This document shows, piece by piece, positions 15,034-26,600 of a stretch of DNA of 64,000 bases (positions are counted from its first letter, which is position 1; every line of letters starts with the position of its first letter). Source of the stretch: Numida meleagris (Eukaryota; Chordata; Aves; Galliformes; Numididae); contig NC_034410.1 in NCBI RefSeq assembly GCF_002078875.1, positions 36,806,108 to 36,870,107 on the forward strand, given 5' to 3'. The notes under the pieces are model-generated. The model was given only the letters and a program-made list of their open reading frames with translations, ran no database searches and had not been told where the DNA came from. Made by a program: the position numbers and the translations under genes.

Positions 15034-16288
15034 ATACACATTCCAAAATAATCAATTGTAAACCCTGTTTGTAGCCTTATCTCTTCTATTCATTTGGAAT
15101 CATTACATTAATTCGTTGCTTGCTGTACTATCTGCAAAACTGATGAACAACCAACATGTCCAATCCTCATATTTTGGCTGTCAAAGCCAATCACACAGAA
15201 AGGATTGCTAAAGCGCAATTCATCTTGCGGTGATGTACGTAAGAGTGAATGGGAATGGGAAAACTCTTTGGCTTGGCTTGGCTTGGAGGGAGAGGCCAGC
15301 GTGCCTTATGGATGCCTCTTGCGCTATTAACAACTACCTTAACATTGATATTCCTGCTCAGGATTGCTCTGGCTCTGTTTTTGTTCAAATGGTGAAGTCA
15401 GTCTTCACAACTGTAAGGAATTACATGAATCCCATCCATCCAAGATCTTCTCTTGGGCCCATTTGTTTAAACTCTTGCTTAGTAGTACTTTAAAGCTAAG
15501 GAGATGGCGCAAGTGTTGGTAGCAGATAACAAAAGTTAGCACAATTTCATAGGAAGGCCAGAGGGAAAAGATTGTCAGCATCACTCCATAGTATGGAGCG
15601 ATAGAAGGAACTTTGAAGGAGGTCACCCCCTCTTCCCTATGTTCATGGTCAAATGCAAAGACAAGGATGCTCGCATAGTTTTACAGTGTGAGCAAAAAGA
15701 TACCGTACTGTTGTTTTTTTTCTTTTCTTGCTTCTTTCTTTTTTTTTTTTTTTTTAGATCCTGTGCTCACAAGATCAGTTTGTTTTGAAAGGTAGTAGGG
15801 AATTTCTGGATAATCATGATTTCATGTGTTTCTTTAAAATATTTGAATAAATGTGAAATAATTTGGATAAGGCAGGGAGAATGCAAAGTCAGTGTCTCTG
15901 GTGCTGGAAGGATTCTGTTTTTTAAAGCAGTTTGCTCAGTCTTTGTGTGCTTCTATTTTGGTTAGTCTGCTGTAAGCTGCACTGAGAGTTCACATACCTA
16001 ACGATTTTGGTAGCATGAAGCATTTGCTCAATAACACTGCATCTGTTTGGGTAGTGACCATCTCCTGTTCCATTACCTTAGGTGCCTGCAGAACATGCAC
16101 TATTTTCAGTGAGATGCTGCCTTGCTCTGTAACCAGAGAGGAAAGGCATGGACCAGTACATCTGTATTTGCTTGTTCACAGCTGAAACTCTGGAAGCACT
16201 GAATGTGATCAGCATCGTATTAATGGTTGTTGTGTCACTTAGGGGTATGGGAGTAGCTAAAGGAAGGCTTTATCCTGTTTCATCTGTT

Positions 16289-16309
16289 AGTGGTTTCACT
16301 GAAACCACT
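16289..16309. repeat. Perfect inverted repeat, 10-bp arms with 1-nt centre
   Basis: AGTGGTTTCA (16289-16298), one base C, then TGAAACCACT (16300-16309). The arms contain AACCAC/GTGGTT, which resembles the RUNX core, and TTTC/GAAA, which resembles IRF half-sites. The symmetry is seen directly; factor assignment is a guess. Confidence 0.85.
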
Positions 16310-18005
16310 GAGAGCCTGGGTGCCAAATTCAAGTGGGAAAAAAAAGTCCCCCAAAATGTAATATCTTATATCTTCATTATAAAATAAACGGCTGACAGTG
16401 ATTTTTGATTGTTTAAGTTAGGAATGCATCAGTCTGTTGCCATAGGCACATGACTGTGATGTTAATGTGTGAGCGAGATGAAAACTGGAATAAGGAATGT
16501 TTTCTTTGAACGTTTTTCCTCTCAAACATTTCCAGCTTCCTTGGCAAGAATCTGGGCTGTCTTCCCATTCCACTGCATTACCCATGGAGTTTACCTTTTG
16601 CCCATATAGGCTTACTTTGATCCACTCCTAGTTTGCTATAACCTTATAGAGAAAAATAAGATATAATTCTATATAACTTCTCCTGGCTGGATCTCTTTAG
16701 AACTTACAGCAAATAGCAAAAATTGATCTGAAAGATAAGCATAAGAGCAGTGATATTAATGTGCAGAATCCTGTTGTTTTAAAGCTATGAGGTATCAATG
16801 TTCATTTGAGAATAAAAGAAGGAATTAAAAACCTGGTCAGGTGCACACTGCAATTACTTTACCTTTTAGCATTGCTTCAAAAACATCAAGGAACACGTCC
16901 CAAAAAAACATAAGTTAATGATCACACTGGGATTATATTTTATCATGGCAAGTATAATATTTTTTTATCACTTGAATTAGCTTGCCTTGTTTTTATAACT
17001 AGTGGCTATTTCAGATTTATTACCTTGATATCTTGAAGTACCTTGGATGAAAAGTGTCAGTTACTTTTTAATGCGTAATCTTTTAATTTCCTTAGCTCTT
17101 TTCTTTTAGGACAGTGCAGGACAGTGTCGCTTGTGCTTTGAGATCTGAAGTATAGAGCTCTGTTTAAAAAAAAATAAAAATCTAAAAACGTCTGCTTTTG
17201 ACTGTAAACGTGACTCTAAATGTTAAGGTGTATTATTCACAAAGCAGCTGTTCTTAAAAATAGTGCATGGTTACAAAGTAAGGAACAGGATGACAGCACC
17301 CACTGGTACCTCCCAGCATAACAATACCTGTGTGTTATTCTACCAGTTCTCCCTGCTTTCAAATGATGACCACTTCCCTCTCAGAAGGAAAAGAGAAAAA
17401 TGTATTAGCGAAGAATAAGAATACTTCAACAAGCACTGCATTAGGGTAGATTTGTCAAAACAGTGTACCCCACAGCTTATCTCATGGAAACAGCTGAGAC
17501 AGGCACGGGGTGGAGATTTGGGCATCATAACAAGAAGTCATGATGATTGTCCATTCCTTGAAGCAGAAAATGGAACAAAAATGCCCAGAAAGGAGTTTGT
17601 GATGGACTTGAATGGTCTACGGATCTTTGATATTTGTGGTTAGCATACAGGATTAATAACGCTGAAGTTAAAATCCCAAACTATGGGGAAGGTGGAACTG
17701 ATGATTATAACAAGGATAAAACAAACCAACCAACAAAAAAAAAGCCACTTGAGTACTTCTAGTGTAGATAATTCAGAAGGGGGAAGTTTTACTTCCAAAG
17801 GGTTTATATCTAGTTCCAGCTGTTCTTTGTATGTCTGTTAGGAAATATAATAAAGGCAGTTTATCCGGAATTTTTCAGACTAACCTCCCATAAATATTTC
17901 TTCTGGCCTTTTCTGCATATCTTTAAAAAAAAAAAAAAAATCCCCTGCGAATGGGAACATGGTTTATAACACACAAAATGTTACATTTTTTGTAATCTCT
18001 TCAAC

Positions 18006-18052
18006 ACAGCCTTCAAAAAAACAAACAAACAAAAAAAAACACACACACACCA
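18006..18052. repeat. A/C-rich simple repeat (AAAC)n and (AC)n
   Basis: Tandem AAAC units followed by an A run and a short (AC)n tract. Low-complexity sequence in intron 3. Confidence 0.85.
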
Positions 18053-21000
18053 AAATCCAACCTTCCCCCACAATACATTAAAATAAATGTGTCAAATAGT
18101 CATTGCTTGCCAGCAAGGGAAACAAAACCCTACTTGCTGAGACTTTGCATCATTTTTAGGAGATTTTACTAAGAAGTATTTAAATTTGTAGCTTTGAAAT
18201 TAGTTATCTATTTTTTTCTGGTGGGTTTCTTTTTCCTATTTTTTTTCTAAATATAGCTCAGTGTTCTGTATGAAAACCACGTCAGAGTCCATTTATTTGC
18301 AGAAATTTGATGGAGTTATTTGAAAGTGACTGCAGTAAGTACTGTTGCATCAAACAAGCAGTCACTGCCATTTCATAATAATCACGTAAGAAACATGCTT
18401 TTATTAGCAACTCATTACCCTTTAGTAAATTACTCATTATTGAGCAAATGGGGGAAATGGAAGGTACTTTGTCTGTCGGTTAGGACTGGCAGCATTACCG
18501 ATAATGAAGTATTTGTTTCCTTAAATAAATGGCACAATCTCAGAAGTGCCTAATGCTGTTGAGTTCAGTGCACCCATATTTGTTCAGAATTTGAATTCTG
18601 ATCTGTAATGTAACACTAAAAAATAATCCCTTTCTTAGAAAACTTTAAAGGCACGTGAAAAAGTCAAGTTATTTCCTGAATGCCACTGTGTTATCTTTTA
18701 TGCCTGTCAAAGAAAAAGGAAAAGATTTTTCTGCGTGTTTGTGTTGCTTCCCTCCTTTCTCATTGGGAATCATTGAATAAAATAAATACATTTCTCTCTT
18801 TGATTCAACACCTCAGTCCCCAAAGTCCTACAGCATTTTAACAGCTGTTAACGTATGCACTTTATTCCTTTGGTTATTTTGTTTGTTTTATTCTTACATG
18901 GGCATGACAGTCTAAGGCAATGCTATAATTTGTCTTTTATTCTTGTTATACTCTGAATGTGTACAAATTTTCAGTTAATAGTCTAAATTTAATGAAATTG
19001 TATTCCAAAAATCTCCTGGCAGGGAAACTGCAGTTTGAGAATAAAAAGCCACAATATAATAATGGAGCATGCTTTACAGTACTTCAGAAACAAACTCTGA
19101 AACTGGTCTGTGTGCTGTTTTCTTGGTGTGCAATAAAACTTATTTACACTGTAGTTACACATTTGCAGCTTTGTTACAAGCTTTTTGGGGTATCTAATTG
19201 GCTGCAGCTTTGAATCATATCATAACACATGCCAAATGTTGCTAATTACAATTAAGATATCTACTTGAAATAATCTTTGTTTTCATTTTCTCTGACAATT
19301 TATTTTTTCACTTATTTACATGCTTTTAATTTTTTCATTTTAGCAGTTCTCGCAGCACTTTGATTTATTTTTGTTTCAAAGCTGTGGAATTGGATTAAAC
19401 GGGGTTTTTTAAACACTTCCATGTTGCTTGGAAAGAAGCCAGTTACTGTGTATCAGCTTAATAGGAACCATGCTTAGCAGCGCCTCACATATGGCAGCTC
19501 GTGTTTGTGTGGTAAGGCATTATGTATTTTAAATATTACCTTTTATATGATAGTCAAATTTATGCCAGAATCTGAAGTTTTCTCTGATTAACGTTAACAA
19601 AAATAGCAGAGAGCCAACTGTTTTTTGGTTTTTTTTTTTTTTTTTTTTACGGAGAAATATGTAATTAAATACATGATTTACTGTCTGCTATGCACAAAAG
19701 CCATAATTATGTGGCCTTTATTAACTTGAGATGTGTGCTGTGCCTAAAGAAGGCTATAGGTGAGTGATAATATGCTTTCTTGACGCTTATAGCCTTTTAA
19801 TGCTGTAAATATTGTGGAGGCCGAGATGGTGGTTCTGTAGCTAAGATTAAAATAGAAGGGTCTGTGCTTAGCTTAGGAGTTGTATTTGAAGAATAGGCTG
19901 CACACTGTTACAGCAGTTACTGTTTGAGTAACATCTGACACAGCTGACAGACTTAGAGCTTAGCTTTTCCAAGTTGTTTTAAATTTTAGGCTCAGCGTAG
20001 CATTTATGAAACCTGGAGCTTAGTGTAGCCATCGGGAAATTTAGATCTTTAAGAATGTTTGCTTTGAATTGCTTGAATGTAGTCATCCTGTATAAAACTC
20101 AGTAGTGACTCTTCATACTGAAATTTATTTATCTGCAAAGGTGGAGAAGTGGTCAAAAATTTCATTCTTTTAAAATGATTGCCTGTATGGGTCCTGTTCC
20201 ATGGGGGGATCGATTTCTATGTCTTCAGATTAGCTGATATTCAATTTAGCTTTCATTTAGGAGACATCAATAATCATGACTGCTGAAAATCCACATTCTA
20301 GGTCTAAGAAAGGTGGTTATCCTTCTTGCTATGACTTTAAAACTTTAAAATCTCCAAAATAAATTCTTATGTTCCTATGACATATACGTTGTATTTTGTG
20401 CATCGGTTGTAATTGCATGGATAATGCATAAAAACATGGAGTTCATTTTCAGGTGTTCTAATTCTAAACTGATGAAATAAATGTTTTTTTAACTTATTAT
20501 TTGTCTGCTAACATGTAAGAAAGCTGTGCTTAGGAGTTTACATTACTGAGCTAAAGAGATTTTTACTTGTTTATATATTTTTGAGTTGTGTGTTAACATA
20601 GGACCTAAAAATGCTGTATACCCTCATTATTTAGTATCTTTGGTAGACCAAATAAGATAAATATATGTATTACTTGTAAAATCAAGCATACTATGTCCCT
20701 TCAAAATTGGATGGATGGAACGTGAGTAATGCATTTAATTTTCATAGAAGTTTATGAATGAAATATTAGATGTCTGCCTAGTGCAGAATTTCGGATTTCT
20801 TGATATAAATAATTGATTGCTAAGCTCATAGCTGTGGCATTTAGGCTAGGATTGCAAACCTGGAAAAAAAATCAGTTTCAAATATGGGGCTTGCAGCCAG
20901 TGTGGCTTCGCAAGAAAATAGCTTTCAAAGCCATTACAGTTAATACAATGCTTGTTTTTGCAGTAACAGAAATGGGATTTGTTGAAGTTTCTAGGTTAAA

Positions 21001-22656
21001 CCATTGACTCGAGGTCAGTGGACTTGAATGGCGCATGGAAATTTTGCCTAAGTCTATACTGTGAAAATGCTCTGTTCCCATTATCTCAGAATTTGCTGGG
21101 CAGCTTGAGATGAGTGGTGTTCCCTATTGACTCTTTTTAATGGAAGAGTGCCTGGCTTCTGGCAATCAGACAGGTGCTTGCCTCGATCTGTGTTATATTG
21201 GGATAAGTCTATCTTCCTGCAGCAAGCACTGTAGGAACATGGCTTTCTCACTCACAGTTCACTGTGGGAGCGTGGGTTCTGCTCTTTCCCCTCCGTGCAG
21301 GTGTGATTTGCTGGCTGGGCCAGCAGCACACCATCTGGCATCTCTTGCTTCCAGTCTGCCTCAGTACCTGCCAGAAATGATCTTCAGGAGTTGCTCTGTG
21401 CCTAAGTACAACAAGTAGGTTCTTCATCTTGCCTCTCCCTTTTCTCAGATGCTTGGATAAGCCCTGCCATAATTTGGCTCAGAGATCATACTTCCCAGCT
21501 CCCCTGGGGCTGGCACCTAAAAAAAAAAAAAAAAAACAACCACCAACACTCCCAGCCCCCAATTAGCTGTTTGTCTTATTTATTTGTGTTATAGACCTGT
21601 CAGTCTGTAAAAATATTTCTGAAAGAGGGCTTGCTTCACTGCCATGTCTTATTCCCAGAAATGTCCTGTTGGTAGCAGCAAGAGCAGTAAAACACTTTGA
21701 CATGCAGTGTGCACGTTACAAAAAGGAAGTGTCATATCAGAAATGGCTGTAAACATTTTCACAGTCCCTTGTCAGTGCAGGTTTGAAGGTGGGAAATTCT
21801 TAGAGAGGATGACTCAATTTTCTTCTTTCCCTCCTGCCTGGGGGGGGAAGGAGCATCTCCATAATGTGGTGTTGCAATGGGCTGTTGTGGGCACCACTGC
21901 TGTAACCTATCTGTCTGAGTACATCCTCTACGGACTTAACACGGTGGTTAGGCATTAATGCAAGAGGAATATTTTTAATTTTGATCCAGCATTAACTGAA
22001 TTAAAGACTTTTTTGATCTGTGAACTGTAGTTTTGAACAAAAAGATCAGGTGATCGCAAGTGTAATGGGGATGGGAAGCTGTCTAACTGATAGACATCGC
22101 ATTATCAACTCAAAAATCTCATTTGAGTCTGGAATTGCAGTAGTGTAAATCAGATTTAAATTCATGATTCAAGTATAATGACCTACTGCATCATGAACCT
22201 CCCTGAGAGATACTTAATTAATAATGTCTATTAACTCTGAGTGTTTTGGCATACTTCTATGGCATACATTTTCAGGTAGCCACAAACACAGCCTCAAAAG
22301 CTCACAGCATGACAGCTCCAGGATGACGTGTTTTAAGCTGTTCTGCAACAACCTGCTTTGCTCCTTGCCGAACACAAATAACTGAGGGATGACAGCTCTC
22401 TCAGTTTCAGTAGAATCTTTATGATTTATATGATGATGATAATTCTATTCAGCTGCCAGTACAGAGCACTTTGCAGACTGATATCAAGGTTAATTGTCAC
22501 TTTGAGAAGTGAAGCACAGTCTGCCAACCTGATGCTCTGCTCAGCTGAGAAAGATAATTGTTATTCAAGTAGTATTTAAATGAGCTCAAATGCCGATAAA
22601 TACACAACCAAAATATTTTATTTTTTTCTTCTCATGTTCATTCACTGTGCTAGAGA

Positions 22657-22923
22657 ATGAGGTCATCACTGTGTATAAACATCACTAATGGACGCCTTAC
22701 TGAAAACATGCTGAGTATTTACAAAACTGTAAGGAGTGGGTTTCCCCCAGTGTCGGCTGTGGGGAAATACTTTCAACTCAAGTTCTTGTCATCACATCCG
22801 AATTCTTTTTTATGCCTGTGGCTGCTTTTCACAGCTGTGCTGTTACCTTATATTTGGCTCCGTATGCACCAGGACTCAACCTTACGGAGGCATCTGAGAG
22901 GTTTGCAGTTTGTGCTGTGCCTT
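22657..22923 (+). other. Candidate upstream exon ORF of a cryptic two-exon transcript
   Basis: An ATG-started open frame of 89 codons that runs up to a strong splice donor, CTT|GTAAGTT, at 22923/22924. It includes a hydrophobic stretch (about residues 51-66) that could span a membrane. I do not recognise the protein. Its interest lies in the neighbouring 68-nt mini-intron and in-frame downstream exon. No promoter or conserved domain supports it, so it may be a chance ORF inside UBE2E2 intron 3. Confidence 0.2.
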
Positions 22924-22991
22924 GTAAGTTGATAGCGTTCCTCCGTGCATCTCACACTGATTCTAAAGATGGCTTTTTTTTTTCCTTCTAG

Positions 22992-23690
22992 ATTTTGGGA
23001 ATTGCTAGCAGTCCAGTAGCCAGAGAAGTAGTGCAGAAACAGGCAAATCTTACTAGATTTACTTTTCTTTTTCAGTCCTTGCTAGCTGCGCCACTTCCTA
23101 CGGGAGATGCTCATCCAAATGAAAAAGCATATTCCTACATCCCAGAGATCCACAAAGCTCTTCCAAAACCTGGGACTGGCTATGTCCAATTTACATAACC
23201 CCATCCACCTAAGGTTCTTCAAAATTAAGATTTTACCATATAGATTTTCCTTTTTTTGTGATATTTTAATTTAATAGAATGTTCATGCTTTATTCCACCT
23301 GCTGTCCCTCTTTAAAAATTATTAGCCGCAGGGGTCTTTTAGCCTTGAGAATTGCCAATTCATTTTCGTGCAGCAGTAGCTGTATCAAGATGCATGTACC
23401 ACTGTTCTTTCCCACACTGGCATGCTGACTTTACCCTTATTCACGTGAGAACCCTTGGGTTTCTGTTCAGTGATTTGTTTGGTTTTGCTAATAGTTCACT
23501 GAAGTGAGTTCTGTTCCTGTTTTTTTTTTTTAATGCATTAATTGGATGTTATTTTTGTACTAAATTTGTAACTGATATAACATTACTTGACAGGCTGCAT
23601 TGTAAATATGTCTGAAACTTGCACAAAGTGCGTTAAAAGCTATTGCTGCTTTACAGACTTCAAGAAGATAAAATAAAGATATGCCTAAGA
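22992..23690 (+). other. Candidate cryptic 3' terminal exon with poly(A) signal
   Basis: Preceded by an excellent acceptor: a T/C-only tract of about 18 bases ending CTTCTAG at 22991, with a plausible branch sequence TTCTAAA about 25 nt upstream. From 22992 a phase-0 frame stays open for 68 codons to TAA at 23196-23198 and would continue the upstream ORF. An AATAAA hexamer lies at 23672-23677, followed by a T-rich stretch as in poly(A) sites. If instead spliced from UBE2E2 exon 2 or 3 (phase 2), it would add a few residues and stop within ten codons, giving a truncated E2 without the catalytic core. No protein family is recognised. It could be a lncRNA exon or a coincidence. Confidence 0.25.
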
Positions 23691-26600
23691 TTTTTCTTCT
23701 TTTTTTTGCCATGACTGTCCACAGATTCATGGCTCAGGTGTTTGCATGTTATTTTCTTAGGAGGACAAAAGAGAGGCTGCTTTCTTGTAAATTTGATTCT
23801 GTTGTGTAGTATGCATTATAGTTCTATAGTTAAGAAACAAATTCTGGAATGGTTTATATTCCCTCTCTGACACTTTCATATGTTTTTACAACACTTTTAG
23901 ATTCTGTATGGCTTTGTAGCTTTCCACATGACTAATGAAGATTTTAACAAACAAAATGGAAAAAGGCCAACTTGTAATTGTCAGTGCAGTGGCATAATCA
24001 GCCATACACGGTCTGTTTGGTATAGCTCAGCAATAGAACAATGTTTCAAAGAGAAAACATGCAGAGATGATTAGTAAGTACCACAGTGATGTGAGACTGT
24101 CCAACTGCAGAAGTGCTCTTTTTGGGTTATTCAAAAGAATGCTTAAGTATATGCTTACATATTTCCTTCCATAATGGGCACTGGTAATGTCTAATTTCTG
24201 TAGCCATTTTACTGGATTACAAAGAAGAAATAAATTCATTTTTGCTTGGATAAATGAATGTGTTGCAGAAGTGTAGCCAATGCCATCTGGTAGTTTATAC
24301 AAAATATCAAGCTGATAAGAGGTTACTTTATGCTAATATGAAAATGTGAAAAATATCTGACAGGAGGGCTGTTATTTTTAAACAATTGTTTACTGGACAT
24401 TTATCAAAGATACAGATAAGTAGCTTCAGTTTTTATGTCATAGCCATCATCAAGGCTACAAAACAGACATTCATTCTGACTGTGTATTGACTGAAATAAA
24501 GGAATGGGATTGGAAATAGCAGTAGTGTGAGAAGTAATGGAGAAAAGACTCAATTGCATAACAGTTATTGTTGCGTTTCAATCTATTTTGCAGAATTTGT
24601 TGCAAGTAGGCTTCAACACAAAAACCAAAACCAAACAAAAACCCACGCACATGAAAATCAAAGGATGGGAAAGAACACCAAACCACTGCTGAGAGTTTAA
24701 ACAAGAATCCAAACACACTGACTCTTAAAACTGCACTATTGCTTCATCAGTTGAATATGTGTAAAACTTCTTGTATTCCGCTTTATAATTTTCATTGTCT
24801 CCAAGTATTTCTGGTAATGTTCTGTGTCCCTGTGTGGCATACTTGAAGGTAGTGTTCCACCAGCAATTCCTCCTGGCGTTGTCTTGGTTGTAGAAGGTGG
24901 TCAGTCACTTGAGAATTCAGCATCAAATGCAGAATGCTTAGACAGTGAACAGAAAACTAAATTTACTACTTATCTGTGGAGATGCAATGTTATCAGTGTC
25001 TGTTTTTTCAAGAGTAAATGCCATTCAGTCCTAGAACTTCCAGTTTGCAGTTTGATTTTGCTCACCAGTTTCACTCATCCAGTTGGCTTGCAAGTCTCAT
25101 GCTATTTTCTTCCAGCTTCTGCTACACATTCTTTTATCCTCTTCATACAGTGATTTCATTCAGCAGCTTTATCTAAATATGCAAGCTGCACAAGTTGATG
25201 AATTGGTTGAATTAGTTTTAAACTGTTTTTAATTAAAAAGTGTCCAGATAGATTTTTGAAATCTTTCGTTTCTGTCTTATTTAGCATTATATTATCTATT
25301 GATTTTTAAACTGAATCAATGTAAACCTTGTTTCTAAATGTTCCTGCAGCTTTTTGACTGGTTTAGCTAAAAAAAATCTTAAATTATGTGTTTTTCTTGA
25401 GCTGTGCAAATTTATGCATAGGCAAGCCCTCCTCTAGGTGCCCATTTTGCTACTTTCTCCTTTCATTCTTCCTGAAGAAGGATTAGAAAGTCAGAAATTA
25501 AGTAATGTGCTGGAGAAATGTCAACTAACCGTAATTAACTTTTGTCTTTACAAATTTATTGGTTTCAGTGATTTGATGGGAGCCTTATTCTACCACAAGA
25601 TACTTTTGGAAGCAACCTTAACATCTGCTATGCAACATCATTTTTTTGATGGAATCTGCTGTACAGTTTTCATCATAATTTAATTAATTCTACTCACCTA
25701 TGTTGCTCTATTTTGTTTTTAGACTTTTAATAAGTAAGTGTTGCCCAACTGTTGTGTTTAATGGTGAAGTTTAATGCCACTAAGTGCTTTCCTGAACATC
25801 TATTTTCCACACTTGAAAGTTGCTGGACTCCTTTGTGATCATCGCGTTCCCTTGTGGATCAGAAACAGAGAGCCTGCCTGTTCCTTAAGGCTTAAGCCTG
25901 TCTTAAAAGTGTAACCCCTTTCGTAGAGTCAGAGACATCTCACCCCAGACAGGGGAAGAGATTGACCACTGATTAACCTCAGAGCTTCTGTGAGGTAGCC
26001 ACCCTTATCAGCAGTGCCGCGGCTCCTGCCATGCGTGCCTGAGCCTCCCTGCTGCTCCAGCTTTCTCTCACTGGCATGCCTGAGTGCTTGTTTGAAAAAA
26101 TCCCATATCACTCAAAATTTTCTTTCATATCAAAGCAGTAAATATTTTACTTTTTTTTTTTTCCTGTTCCTCAAGGCAGTAACTAAATTCTTCCAGAAAA
26201 TAAGAGCAGGTGATACACTTAAACCTGAGTTGCCTTACAGGGGTACTCAGCCAGCAGAAAGGCCATGCTGGTGAGACATTGAGCACATTCTGGGTTAGAT
26301 GAAGAACTGGCATTGAATAAGAAAATAAAAAGTCTAGACCCCTTTTGTTTCTGTACAAAGTAATCTTATGAGCCTCTCTACTGTTTCTGAGGTGGTTCTG
26401 AGGAGGCCCAAGTGGCATTCCTGAGATGAAAAGCAGAAGCATTTATTGCCAAAGTTAGGAAAGTAGAAATGCTCTTAGGGGTATGAGGAATGCTGCTGAT
26501 TTTCCAGGGAGAGACTCTCCTCATCCTTGCCTAGAGACAGAAGACACCAATTTGCTTGAGAGACATGGATAGAGGATTCAGATTACATTAAAAAAGACAT

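Larger units (their letters stand above)
13129..22600. other. Intron 3 segment without recognised genes
   Basis: About 9.5 kb of AT-rich intronic DNA. It contains a poly(A) run at ~13728-13742, an 11-base C run at 14173-14183, A- and AC-rich runs at ~17924-17940 and 18014-18050, a T run at ~19630-19648, and the palindromes listed separately at 15014 and 16289. TAAT-type homeodomain-like motifs cluster at 19241-19260. No transposon family or RNA gene was recognised. ORFs here are short and lack identifiable domains. Confidence 0.6.

Noticed and set aside
24824..25153. 109-codon open frame with a protein-like start region
   Set aside because: No recognisable domain, no splice or promoter context; length is within chance for this much sequence.
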